Assembly (NCBI GenBank): GCA_025765615.1
Contig: JAIVFJ010000068.1
Coordinates: 186,001 to 250,000, forward strand
Origin: Zopfochytrium polystomum
Lineage: Eukaryota > Chytridiomycota > Chytridiomycetes > Chytridiales > Chytridiaceae
Reading direction: 5' to 3'
DNA length: 64,000 nucleotides
A model generated the notes under the pieces. The model worked only from the letters and a program-made list of their open reading frames with translations. It did not search any database and was not told the origin of the DNA. Shown here in pieces: positions 36,472-46,740 of this stretch. Position 1 is the first letter of the stretch. Every line of letters starts with the position of its first letter. Both the position numbers and the translations under genes were made by a program.

Positions 36472-37564
36472 TCAGTATCCCCACAAGCTGGAGCTGCCAT
36501 CTTCACCCAGAACCTCTGAATTGGAACTAATTCTCAGGAGCTCCTCAAAGTCCTTCAAAGTTTCCTCCACAAATCTCGCACTTTCAGCACCCTGCAATAT
36601 CGGCGCATTTGTAATTATAAATATCAACTTGTGGAGTCGATCACCACTGAGACAGTTGCAGAGGTCAGTGTGTATGCGCCTGAACAAAGAAAAGTTCCGT
36701 TCAGACGATGCACTTGACGGGGGCATTGAGAAAAGGCGAAGTGCAATTGGCTGCAGAAACGTGAAACGTGCTCCTCATGACGATGCCCAGAACTCTGTTG
36801 GCAACACAGTCCGATTCTTAAGACTGAGGGACATTATCAGTTCCTTTTGATGGATGCTTCTGCATGCAGCCTCGAACTCGATAAGCTCCTTTCCCAACGT
36901 GCATGCGACAGACGCATTTGGGTTCAGCTGCGTGATTTTCTCCATCAGCCAGCCACGTTCTTCATCTTCAAGACCATCACCCAAATATTTTGGTTCGAGA
37001 AGGTAAGCAAAACCACGTTCATCACGGCAAATGAAAGTCTCTCGCGATGCAAGCGTGTGTTACTACTGCAACAGGGTTCTCCAAGCCTAATAGCGCAGCA
37101 ACAACTTTTGACCAGCAGTAGTCGTAGAGACTATCCAAAATATCACCAGCGACGTCCTTCCCACTGGGAATATTGAGATCTGGTTGGAGGCACTTAATTG
37201 CATCACGAAGATAAGGGCTCTCCACCAAACGAAATGGAAGTCTAGAAGAGAAGATCATCATAACAAGGTTTTGGTTAAATAACTCCTTCCACTCCGGCAT
37301 CATGCTCACAAAACCGCAGGAGGAACAACATTCTTGACTGTTGTCATTTAAGCGTGAGCGTTTGGACGTGATAAAGTCGGGAACAGGTCCATCTTTCAGT
37401 GTTACAAGGAATGAATCACAACTTCACAAATGGTCTTCAAACCGTTGGACTTTATTTCCGTGCTTGACAACTTTCTGGCAGTGCATGCAAGCTGGCGCCA
37501 CCTCCTGCTGGGCAGTTTGATTGGTGGAAAAGTGCTTCCACACTTCGCTAGCAGGGCGCCCCAT
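36472..37564 (-). pseudogene. Decayed hAT-family transposase
   Basis: Pieces of one protein lie in order on the minus strand in shifting frames. An N-terminal BED zinc finger starts at ATG 37564 (MGRPASEVWKHFSTN, then CMHCQKVVKHGN). A segment at 37309-37022 resembles the DUF659-type start of hAT transposases (NLVMMIFSSRLPFRLVESPY). A fragment at 36984-36775 (DEERGWLMEKITQL) follows, and a C-terminal hATC-like dimerisation block lies at 36726-36472 (SSASSERNFSLFRRIHTDL). Frameshifts separate the pieces and the total is far shorter than an intact hAT transposase (600-800 aa), so most of the catalytic domain is gone. Confidence 0.7.
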
Positions 37565-38818
37565 GGCCTTTGTCTCTCTGATTGATGAGCGTACGAATGA
37601 TTGGAATGCGCCTTTTGGTGGGTCGTGCAGAGCTTCATACATGTGCAGGCGAGACAAGCGTGCTGCTGGATATTTCGCCGACTGCGGGATGCTGCAGAGC
37701 CGGCTCCGTTTCAATCCAAAGCGTAGTGAAATCACCAGTCAGCGGGCCATTGCCTGTGATTATGCTCTCATCAACTGAAGACACTAGTGGCTGCGGGTTG
37801 GTTTGCAGTGGCAGACGCCAACACTCTGTTCTCAGTCGAACTGAGGGGTTCCCTTATAAGAGCTCGACTGTCTGCGTTTCGATAAAAGCAAGGTGCATCA
37901 GTGGCAGAGCATAATTGAAGAAACAAAGTAACGAACCAAATGGCTGTGTACCCATCTGTGTGCCGTTCGCTCCCTTATGCTGGGTGACAGCAGAGTTGCT
38001 GGAAGACACTAGTTTGTTCTTTTGCCCAACAAGGTGCGAGACTGAGAAGCTGGATGCCATCTGAGTTTCTGTGGGTGTTGTTGACTCTCAGGCGAAATGG
38101 TCGTCACGAAGTCGTGATCGCTGCGAGGTGTGTGTTTCGCTGTCGTTTTGGTCTTTTTGTTGCTGCCCACCAAACCACAAATGCTGTGTGACTGCTCCAC
38201 AGAAAATGTATAATGAACCACGGAACGTGGGTTGCCAAAAACTTTGCCCGAAAGTTCAGAAAAAGGCAACTTTGCCCGAAAGTACAAAAGTTCACCCAAC
38301 ACTGTATTTACTATCTCCTTGTGTGTCTTCTTAGTTGGTTTTTTTTGTGCTTTCTTGTCTGTCTTCAACCCTGTCTGCTGCAGCCATCCCCGATGGCCTC
38401 TGTCTGCCACTCTGACACAACTCCGCAAAGTAAGTTGTTTTGCAGAAGCAGACCACGATTGTTCTTACAGACGCCATGTGCCTCCACCGTAGACAGACTT
38501 CATCCCCCCACATCAGCCGAACTGGAAACGAGACGGGTTCTCTCCACCTGTCTACGTCCTAGGTAGACAGACTACTCTGCCTCAGAAAGGTCCACGCCTG
38601 TCCCCTGCAATCAAAACCTCTTCTGTTGCCTACAGGGTATCCGCTTCATGGGGCCAGTGGCACAGTAGAAGACAGGCGCTCCGCACCTGTCCTCTGCAGT
38701 CACTTCCACCGCACCAAGGCCGTTCACAGGATCACCCTGGTTACAGCTATGTCTACAGCCCAGTTGCACAAGTCACCACAGTTGGCAACATAAGGGACAA
38801 TCCTCCAGATATAAATAG
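37565..38818. other. Repeat-derived DNA without a supported gene
   Basis: No conserved protein is seen. A short direct repeat built on AACTTTGCCCGAAAGT occurs twice near 38240-38290. Short frames overlap on both strands. Confidence 0.45.
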
Positions 38819-39120
38819 CCTGTGTGAGACTGTGCTCTCTAAATCTCCTCACCCTGGGCTGGAGGTGGAAATAGAGCAATGGCCTAAATACCAATCCTAT
38901 CTAATGAAAAGGGCAAAAAAAGGTGTCAAGGGGTCACCCGACAGGAAAATGTATTTGGAGTCTACTAAAGCCCATCATCAAACACAAAAGAAACTCTTTA
39001 AAAACAAAAAAGAGCAGCTATCACACATCTAAAAGGGAAACATTAGAAAAGTGTGACAAGGGTGGCACAATCACAAAAGAAAGTGCAAAATGCCTCTGGT
39101 CCAAGACACAGAGAAACCCC
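38819..39120 (+). repeat. Left arm of an inverted repeat pair
   Basis: It matches the reverse complement of 40285-40545 over about 260-300 bases with substitutions and small indels (shared landmarks: GAGACTGTGCTCTCTAA, CTAAATACCAATCCT, GTATTTGGAGTCT). The plus strand has a 66-codon frame (PKYQSYLMKRAKKG), possibly a remnant of a coding region. Confidence 0.65.
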
Positions 39121-39384
39121 AATGGCAAAGCCAAAGGGACCGAATCACTAAGTAAGGAATGAGACTCAGGGCAACAAAGGGGGCGCCTAAGGCAGCACCA
39201 ACCAATCTGCGCCAGCTCCTTCCCAAGGCAGAAGCCAAGGGGGAAGAGAGTGGGGAGGAAAGAGGCTTTGCTGGCGAGGGCAATGCGATTAGAATCACAC
39301 TCAATGGGTTCAGAGAAATGTTGAACCAGGGCAGCTCACAGCAGCCCCAGGTCACCTGACTTTGTCTGAACCAATGTTGGACCA

Positions 39385-39566
39385 GGAACTGGTTGATTTG
39401 AAATGCCCCTAATGATTTTAAATCATCTTTCCTCTGTGGGAAGACTGGTCACTGCACACAGACCTCTGGGCAGACCCTGGTTGATTTGAAATGCTTCTGA
39501 AGATTCAAATCATTTTCCCCTCTCTGTGGGGAGACCAGTGCTTGCACACTGGGCTCCACTCAGAGC
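39385..39566. repeat. Two-unit tandem duplication, about 90 bp each
   Basis: Units at about 39385-39474 and 39475-39566 both begin CTGGTTGATTTGAAATGC and continue through an AAATCAT segment and CTCTGTGGG to a CTGCACAC/TTGCACAC segment. Divergence of roughly 20-25% suggests an old duplication. Confidence 0.65.
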
Positions 39567-39891
39567 TTCGTTGATTTGTTGCAACTTGTTCAGATAGGCA
39601 AAACAGGAAAACTGGTCAACCTCCCTACAGGATTATAAATTGGGCAGAGTTTTCTTATTGGAAAAAAAAGAGACACTCTCACTCCAGTCCCTGTCTAAAA
39701 CAAGCTTTCTTTACCCACTTGCCCTTGATCGCTTGCTACGCTCAGTCCCTTGTACAAGTTCTCAATTCAAAGCCTCGGTTCCTTGACCCTTCAACCTTCT
39801 TGTGACGCTGCCTCCACTCATGATGTCGCCTTCTACACTGCAACTCAACAGGTCCTTCTCCCCAACTTGGAGAGAAAGAGAAAAAAAACTC

Positions 39892-40190
39892 TGTTATGAA
39901 TAATTGATACATGATGATGATAAGCACATTGAAATAGTTGCTAGGAAAGCATGATCAGACAGGGTAAAAATCTCTCCTATATTATCTGCTTGAGCAGAGG
40001 AGGAGGAAAACTGTTAACACTGGGTTTCTGTTCCACTTAATACTCAGAGTATTTGTCATCAGCACAAGCCAGCGCCCATGTCTGCATTGGCAGTGGCTGG
40101 CTTTCCCATGGGCATTGTGAGAACGATAACTGACAGTCACAATAGGTTCAGGTCTGTCTTGTGGCTCTTGCTGCTAACCAGTCTGTTCCG
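39892..40190 (+). repeat. Truncated LTR-like repeat, subfamily B
   Basis: It starts TGTTATGAAT at 39892 and is the inverted homologue of about 905-1194, including the internal flank just outside (39858-39891). Similarity stops after GCTGCTAACCAG, so the TATA, R and U5 part seen at 778-905 is missing or replaced. Confidence 0.6.
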
Positions 40191-40284
40191 CCTAACAGTG
40201 GCTTGTCACTCCCCTTACCGATTTAGTCAGTCTTACCAATTCAGTCAGTTCTGTCTCTGGTCTAACTTGGCTTTGGCCTTGTGC

Positions 40285-40545
40285 CCCAGATGAAACTCTT
40301 CTGTGTCTTGCACCAGAGGATTGTGCTTTCTTTTGTGATTGTGCTTGTTTCATGCTTTGGTGTGAGAAACCCCTCTTTTGTGTTAGCGATTTATTTGTGT
40401 TTTTCTTGGGCTTTTTAAGACTCCAAATACACTTTCCTGCCTAGTACCCCTAGACACCCTCCTTTTGCCCCTTTTCATTAGTCAGGATTGGTATTTAGGT
40501 CCATGCTCTAGTTCACCTATGGCTCTAGGTGAGGAGTTAGAGAGC
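40285..40545 (-). repeat. Right arm of the inverted repeat pair
   Basis: Reverse-complement partner of 38819-39120. The two arms face each other across about 1.2 kb that holds the tandem duplication and the truncated LTR, so the whole may be one rearranged element or two insertions in opposite orientation. Confidence 0.6.
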
Positions 40546-41352
40546 ACAGTCTCACAAGAGAATCATGGGGCCATTTCTTGGCAGACAGACGCCAGAGCAG
40601 AGTGGAGGGGGGGTGGAGGAACTGGCAAGAAATGATTGGTGAAGACGAGAAGACAGTCACCACAGCCACAGAAAGAAAGACACACAAAGAGAGACAATAA
40701 ACAAACAATAAAATAAAAGATAAAACAAGAAAAAGAGCCAAAAAAGGAAAATAATAATAGAAAAATCAGTGAAAATCATCAACAGAAAGAGAAATAAATG
40801 CCCTGTCTTCTCATACCACTCATATGAGGCACTACATCATGGTAGCTGGGCATCTGGACTTTGCACTTCTCCCACAGAAGTGGATCAGTCCTTAGCCATT
40901 CCAAAAATGAGGGTTCATTTGCTGGACATACTGGGCTTTGCAGCCCAACAGCCAGAATGTCTGAAACTTGGCACCTTCCCAATTGAAGGGAGCGCTCTAA
41001 CCACTGAGCAAGGGAGCCCTGTGCCAGCAGTTGAGCAAACACTGAGTCACTTGGTCTGCAGCCGTTTTGCAGAATAATAATAATAATAATAATGATAGCA
41101 CAAATAATAGGCACCTGATGTTGGCGCGACAACAGGTGTCAGTTGGGGGCCCATGCGGACAACCAATAATAATAAAATAGAAATGATACAGCAGAGTCCA
41201 AGCTGAATGCGTGTATAACGTGCTTAAAGACAGGTGGATAATCCTCACAATTATCAGTGAAAAAGTGGGTATAAACTCTTTTATTTGAGGTCACAGGTTT
41301 GACAGCTGGTTGTCCTCACAGTACCTCTTTTTTATTCTCGCAGCCACAGATG
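40546..41352. other. Repeat-rich spacer with AAT microsatellite and a tRNA-like head
   Basis: No gene is seen. It holds an (AAT)n tract at about 41072-41093 and, on the minus strand at 41023-40960, a tRNA-like 5' half: an A-box-like GCTCAGTGGTTAGAGCG (40993-41009) followed by a possible anticodon stem-loop. The T-arm/B-box position is degenerate. Confidence 0.45.
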
Positions 41353-41659
41353 TGTCAGGAACATGGCAGGACAGGGCAAGGCAGACAAGGAACTGAGAGG
41401 AGTGATGATTGTATTGGAAACAAAAATTCACTTGAGGGATGGACAGGTCCCCCATCCCCCTTTTATACCTTTTGAGAGTCTTCCTTGTCAAGACTCAAAG
41501 AAAGTTCCAGAAAGAGCAATCAGTAATACAATGATACCAATGATACCAATAACAACAAGACAAGTCAGGAAAGCAAAAAAGGTTCTAGAAGGTTCCACAA
41601 GGTTCCATGAAGGAATGTTCTAGAAGGTTCCAGAGGTTTCCAGAGGGTGATTCATAACA
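41353..41659 (-). mobile_element. Solo LTR of the Ty3/gypsy family, with target duplication
   Basis: It is a 307-base copy of the LTR that bounds the element at 56884-60673. On the minus strand it runs TGTTATGAAT to CCTGACA. It is flanked by a perfect 5-bp direct repeat AGATG (41348-41352 and 41660-41664). That is what recombination between two LTRs of one insertion leaves. It keeps the TATA box (plus 41461-41467), the predicted start 34 bases on, and the heat-shock-element clusters (41500-41512, 41583-41595, 41618-41645). Confidence 0.92.
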
Positions 41660-41708
41660 AGATGCAACAAAATAAAGGTGGTTGCAAACGTGTTTGCAGG
41701 TCCAAGGG

Positions 41709-42284
41709 TCACTTGGTTTTTTGCAGGCGGGTGCTTCGTTGCATCCCAGGTGCAGGAGGTGGGATTGGTGTTGCAGACTTGGTGGAGCTCACCAGTGGGG
41801 CAGGAGTCGCTGTAGGTGCAGGCTCTTTGCCTTTTGTGGTCGAGGCACGTATGCACTTCAGTGGTTGTTTTGCAAGGAATCCCTCGCGTTTCTTGAACTC
41901 ATCCGGGTTGTCATCTTTCACAAGAGCCCAGTAATCTTTGGTAGCTTTTGGGTGTAAGTCCTCCTCAAGCTGGTTCCAATTGTGTTTGAAAGAATATTTA
42001 AGCCATCTTGTCAGATGTGTGTACTTCTCACCATCAAAGGTGTGAGATTTGATTTGCTTGATTTGATATTCAATATCAGCGGAGTCTGCTTCATCCTCTT
42101 CAGGCTCAAAGTATTGCCTAACAACCTCAGGATGAATTCCAGGAGCTATTGTGGTTTTGGACGACAGTTGGCGATGGCACTTCTTAGTGGCACACCATTG
42201 TTCAAGTTCTTCATCATAGGTTACACCAGCAAGCTCTGCAGCCTCCTCGGCAGAGTCAGCAGTAAAGTTCTTACCTATCTCCAA
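41709..42284 (-). pseudogene. Open frame of about 191 codons without a start codon, unknown
   Basis: The frame is open from 42284 to a stop at 41709, but its first codon is TTG and no upstream ATG is in frame, so it is at best a 3' exon or a fragment. The peptide is coherent and mostly polar: YDEELEQWCATKKCHRQL, HPEVVRQYFEPEEDEADS, YTHLTRWLKYSFKHNWNQLE, then a Pro/Thr/Ala tail. I do not recognise it. The surroundings (solo LTR 50 bases away, repeats on both sides) suggest a transposon-derived piece, but the codon pattern and lack of internal stops argue it decayed only recently, or is the tail of a spliced gene. Confidence 0.4.
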
Positions 42285-42907
42285 GCCAAAAACCTTTGGC
42301 TAAAAAATTGGAAAATAGCCATAATAAAATGGAGGCGGTTCGACGAAGTGCAAACGTCGTCCACGACAAAGCGAGAAAGAAGGAATTTCGTGCTTTATCA
42401 TTTTTCATACGACACTGTCCTATTTGAAAGATAGAAAAAGAAAAAAAAAAAGAAAAAAAAAAAAAAAAAAAGAGGATTGAACCACTAACAAAAACGAAAC
42501 ACCTTTTTTCTTCTTTATCTCTCTTCCTTGTCTTCCAGAACCTCAATAACACGAAAAGGCCAATGTTTTGACTTTCAAACTCGTGGGGACAGGGTTTTGA
42601 CCTGCGATGATACAGGCCTTTCATCACCACGATGATTGAACTGGTCACCAGATGGCAAAACTAATCACAACGGAATACACTTGGCGATATAATTTTTTTC
42701 TTCTGAATTCCTCTTGCGAGAGGAAAGGCATAAAAAAGGGGAGTAAAAGGGGAAGTCAAGAAAAGCAGGCACAGAAAGTTGGTGGGAAGAACCAGGAGAA
42801 GGGAGGCGAGGGAAGGGAAAAGGTGAACACACTCAGTGGGCACTGAAAAAAGGATAAACGACAAGAAAACATAAAGCAAATTCGAAAAGGTGATCACGCT
42901 GTGCCAT
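42285..42907. other. Intergenic, A-rich, no gene seen
   Basis: It contains interrupted A runs (about 42434-42472) and lies on the 3' side of GMPPA. The 125-codon minus-strand frame at 42271-42648 is driven by the poly-T (poly-Phe) stretch and is not credible. Confidence 0.5.
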
Positions 42908-44653
42908 TCACATCAGAATCTCATTGTGGAACGACGACTTCAGCTCCTTGTGAGGAAGAACAATGCAGTTCCTGATGACCGTCTCGTCCGCGACAGTCAC
43001 GTCTTTCCCCAAAATCGCCGCAGAGGGGATCTTCATCCCCTTGTATGTTGCATTCAACTGGACAGACTCCGTGGGTGCGCCTTCAACGCGCGCCCATGTG
43101 CCGATGCGCGAGTCCCACCCAATGATCGCGTTCAATATGCAGGCGTCATTCTTGATTTCCACGTTATCCAGGATGATTGCATCCTTGACGCGCACGCCGC
43201 GTCCAATCACAACGCGCGGACCGATCGACACGTTCGGTCCAATCTTCGCGGACGGGTGGATCGTTGCGGACGGGTGGATGTGCAAAGGGGGAATCAGACC
43301 CGAGGCTCCGGCTGACGCGGGGGCAGTTGGGCTTGCTGCAACAGACAGTGGGGTCGGCACCGAAGACAGCCGGCGCGGGTGGTTGGACTTGAAGTGTTGC
43401 ATGTACATACGGTTGGCTGGGATAGTCGAGCTGCCAGTCTTGATCTGCGCGTGTGATCGTGAAGGCAAAGTGGAGCGTTAAGTCGGCGTCCCTTCTCGTC
43501 CACCGACCGAGTCGACACAAGCCATAGTCAAAGTGGTTACCTGCATCCAAAAGTCTTTCCGGGGCACACCAATGTAACAATAGAGCTTCTTGTCTGCTGC
43601 AAGAAGGCTCAAAACATCCTCTTCGAGCCTGATGCGCTCATCGGAGGAGCTCAACAAGAGCGACGGCCTCGAGTCGTTCACTGGCTGCTCAAACACGCCA
43701 TCCTCCATTGCTTTCGCACGACGGCTCTCGATGGATAGTGCCATGACTCCAAAGATGTTGCGATCAAACAAATAAATACCGCATGAAATGATGTCCGTCA
43801 GGACGGTTTCTGGCTTTTCAACAAAGTGAAGAACCTCGCTCGTTTCGGGGCTGACAATGATGGAGCCGTATTTGTGAACCTCGGAGCGCTCGACCTGGAT
43901 TCCCATCAACGTGGCCGCTGCCCTCTTTGCCTCGTGGAACTCGAGAAGCTGTTCCAGCGGGAAAGACGAGGCGATATCGGCGTTTAGGACAAAAAAGAGA
44001 TCCGGCGCGCCGCGAAGGATTTCATCCCGGAAATGATAGAGGCCGCCACCAGTTCCAAGGGCCTGGTACTCGCGAAGGTAGCTGCGAGATTTGGGGTAAG
44101 CAAAACGAAGTAAACACGAATTTCTTGGGTTTTGGGAAATTGCGCGAGACTTCCTTACCGGATGGAGACGTGGTTGAACTCCATCTGTACGCTCGTGAGG
44201 AAGCGGTCGAATACATTGTTCTCAAAGAACCCGATGAGGAGGATTTCCTTCATTCCAGGCACCTTGGCAAGCGCGGCGACATGGTGGTAGATCATGGGAG
44301 AACCGGCGATGGGGAAGAGCTGGAAGATTACAGCGAGCAAAACGGTGGTGCGATCGTTTTGGTCGGTAGATGTGATAGGGTTGAAGAGTCAGAAGGTATA
44401 ACCACCCCAGTCGCGAGCCGCATTAAATGACTGGTGTTTATGAACGTCGCGTCTTAAGTCCGAAAGAAGTGCGAGCCAGCAGATGCTGGGCAGGACGATC
44501 TGGAATATGGGTGTAATCCTCTCACGCTGAAGAACTCCGCCCGCGCACGCGTGCACTCACCGGTTTGGGGACGTCCATGGAAAGAGGCCTGAAGCGCGTC
44601 CCGACGGACGGCCCGCCAACGAGGACAACGCCCTTGAGGCTGGTAACGGCCAT
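42908..44653 (-). CDS. GMPPA: GDP-mannose pyrophosphorylase A-type protein, 4 exons, 443 aa
   Basis: Exons from the 5' end: 44653-44561, 44319-44159, 44081-43541 and 43444-42908. GMPPA pairs with GMPPB, the enzyme that makes GDP-mannose for glycosylation, and acts in animals as a feedback sensor. The N-terminal nucleotidyltransferase motif is present with small changes (VLVGGPSVGTRFRPLS, then PKPLFPIAGSPMIYH). It continues with ALGTGGGLYHFRDEI, FFVLNADIASSFPL, KYGSIIVSPETSEVLHFVEKP and SCGIYLFDRN. The C-terminal left-handed beta-helix repeats follow (IHPSATIHPSAKIGPNVSIG, VVIGRGVRVKDAIILDN, AIIGWDSRIGTWARVEG) and the end CIVLPHKELKSSFHNEILM. A Pro/Ser/Ala insert sits at about 285-315. Length fits (420 aa in human). 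Confidence 0.94.
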
Positions 44654-44899
44654 TTCTTCTTCGCAGTGTGACGGTGACGATGGGGGCGTGTTGGCAGTTT
44701 TGCGCGCCTGATTGGCAGGATTTTTTCCCCCCACCCCCACACCCCTTGTCGATGATTTTTTTGGAGATCGACACGCCAGACCACCTCGCAACGCTGACAC
44801 AGGAATGCACACCACACCTTCCCCGCCTCCCTTTTCTTTATGCATAAAAATACTATGTACGTGTATTTAATCAATCTTTTTCAGCTCCTTTGCACACCG

Positions 44900-46158
44900 C
44901 TACTCGGCCCCCGTGCACACCCGCTTTCTCCCCTGGCGAGCGAGGACGGGATTGTCATTGAGCTCGCTCGCCGATATTCGCCGCTTCCGTCCCAATTCCA
45001 CTATGGCGAACGCCGCCGCCGCCTCGGCCGCCGTCAAACGGCATTCGCGTTGCTGGGGTTGCAGCGGCTGAGATGTACTCAGTATTGAGACCCGCTCCTG
45101 CCTCTTCAGAGGCTGCGGCTGCCCTGCGTTCCTTGCTGCCGCCAGGCGCGCCCTGATTTTGGCCAGCTGCACCGCCTTCTGCATCGTCATTGTACAGAAT
45201 CCAGAGAATCCGCCGCCGTCGCCACCGACCACCGGCCCGACGTGCAGCGCGTGGCCCAAACCGAGGAGCGCTTCCCTTTCCAGTTCGTTGATCTGCCACA
45301 AGGGGAGGCCGGAAAACTGCGACCACGCACGTGCCGAGTGCGTGCGGTCGTCCAGGTACTTGGAGGCCAGAATGAGGCAAGCAAGGAACGCTCGGTGTGA
45401 GTCGCGGGTCACCGGAGGCGGCTGTTGAAGAGCCAGCGGTAGCGGCGGCGGGAGGGTCCTCCGGCTGCTTGCAAACGCGTTGGACTGGGTGTTCGCTGCG
45501 TCGTGCTGTGGCAGGTTGAGGTGTTGTCGCCAAGCCGGTGGCGTTGTTGGCCCAGTTGAAACTTCCAGCAGTTCTGCTTTGATGCAAACCGCTTCTTGAT
45601 CTTCTGGCTCACTGTGAGGTGGTGATGGAAGTGTCGGTGTTGGTAGCAATGAAGAGTTGTCGCGGTTATCTGCCGGCAGGTGAATGAGGTCGGGATTGTT
45701 GTCGGTGAGGGCTGGGGCATGCGCTGCATTCATCAGAGCTCTATTTCTGAGTCTGATCAGGTAAAACAGAGAGAGCTGCAAGACGTAAAACGAGCTTCTT
45801 GAGCGTCGGAGGATTTCCTGGATAAAGTGCTTTGTGGATTGGATTGTGCGGTGATGGCCCGAGCCGTGTTTCTCCTGCACTTGCGATGGGTGCCACACCA
45901 GGTCAAGTATCACGGCGGCAATATCTGTTGGGGGGAAAATGAATTAGGAGCGGTCAGAGTGGAAGTTCCAGGGAGCCGGGGAGAGTACCCACGAATGAGT
46001 GCGTCCACCACCGCGACTCGGCTCAGTGGTTGTGGGTCTGTAGTGCGATTATCCGACTTGTTGATGCAAGAAGCCTCGTTGGACGAGGAAGGAGCCCTCC
46101 GAGTGGGCAGTGGAGTTGAGCGATTCCGAACGGGCGCAATATCGACCGAGAAGGCCAT
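44900..46158 (-). CDS. Pho80/PCL-type cyclin, 2 exons, 396 aa
   Basis: Exons from the 5' end: 46158-45993 and 45924-44900. A cyclin of the class that partners Pho85/CDK5-like kinases. The cyclin box is split: VAVVDALIHIAAVILDLVWHP and TIQSTKHFIQEILRRSR with FYVLQLSLFYLIRLRNRAL, then after an about 90-residue Pro/Thr/Gln-rich insert, SHRAFLACLILASKYLDD, and WSQFSGLPLWQINELERE. The AFLACLILASKYLDD and NELERE segments are the typical Pho80-like helices 3 to 5. The C-terminal part is Ala/Arg-rich and low-complexity. The large insert inside the cyclin box occurs in some fungal PCL cyclins. The start is the first ATG of exon 1, and the gene is divergent from the methyltransferase. Confidence 0.83.
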
Positions 46159-46309
46159 TTGATGTGAGGGGGGGGGGAAGGGTGCTGCTTTCCTCTTAGT
46201 TGGTTGTGCAGCGCACGGGAGTTGGTGGCGGCAAGGCCCCTTTTTTCAAATAGGACTTTGAAGTTTGAATTCGACTCCCGCTTTGGTGTGTCTGTGTGTG
46301 TGCTTGAAC

Positions 46310-46384
<75 letters not shown>

Positions 46385-46740
46385 ACTGATTGTTGCGTAA
46401 TCGTGGAGTCGCTGAAAGGAAACAGAAGGGTTTTTTTTTGGGCGCGGCTCCCGATATTTATAGGTTGGAGAAGAGGAAGGAAATACAAAAAGAAAGCAAA
46501 AAAATTTTACATAGGGGGGGAAGGAGAAGTGCATGCAGTAAAGTAAACAAGAAACAAGCAGCAAAACGCGATCCGCCTTTGTGAATCGCGCTGGCACGGC
46601 ATGACTGACTGACGGCCAGGGCCAGGGCTGCCTGCCTGCAAGAGCCCATCGTGTGTGTGTGTGTTTGTGTGTGTGTGCACTTCATTCGTCGTTGTGCATT
46701 CATGTGAAAAAAAAAGAAAGAAGAGGAAAAAAAAAAAGAA
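46159..46740. promoter_or_regulatory. Divergent intergenic region with (GA)n(GT)n microsatellite
   Basis: 582 bases between the starts of the cyclin (-) and methyltransferase (+) genes. A 74-base GA run followed by a GT run fills 46311-46384, and a second GT tract lies near 46651-46677. Frames here are repeat-driven. Confidence 0.6.

Noticed and set aside
41133..41160. tRNA-type primer-binding site (starts TGGCGCGACAACAGG on the plus strand)
   Set aside because: No LTR end (CA) lies directly before it and no LTR pair fits. The resemblance to a tRNA 3' complement is not enough.
42271..42648. 125-codon minus-strand membrane-like protein
   Set aside because: The hydrophobic stretch is a poly-Phe run from a T tract, with no support elsewhere in the frame.
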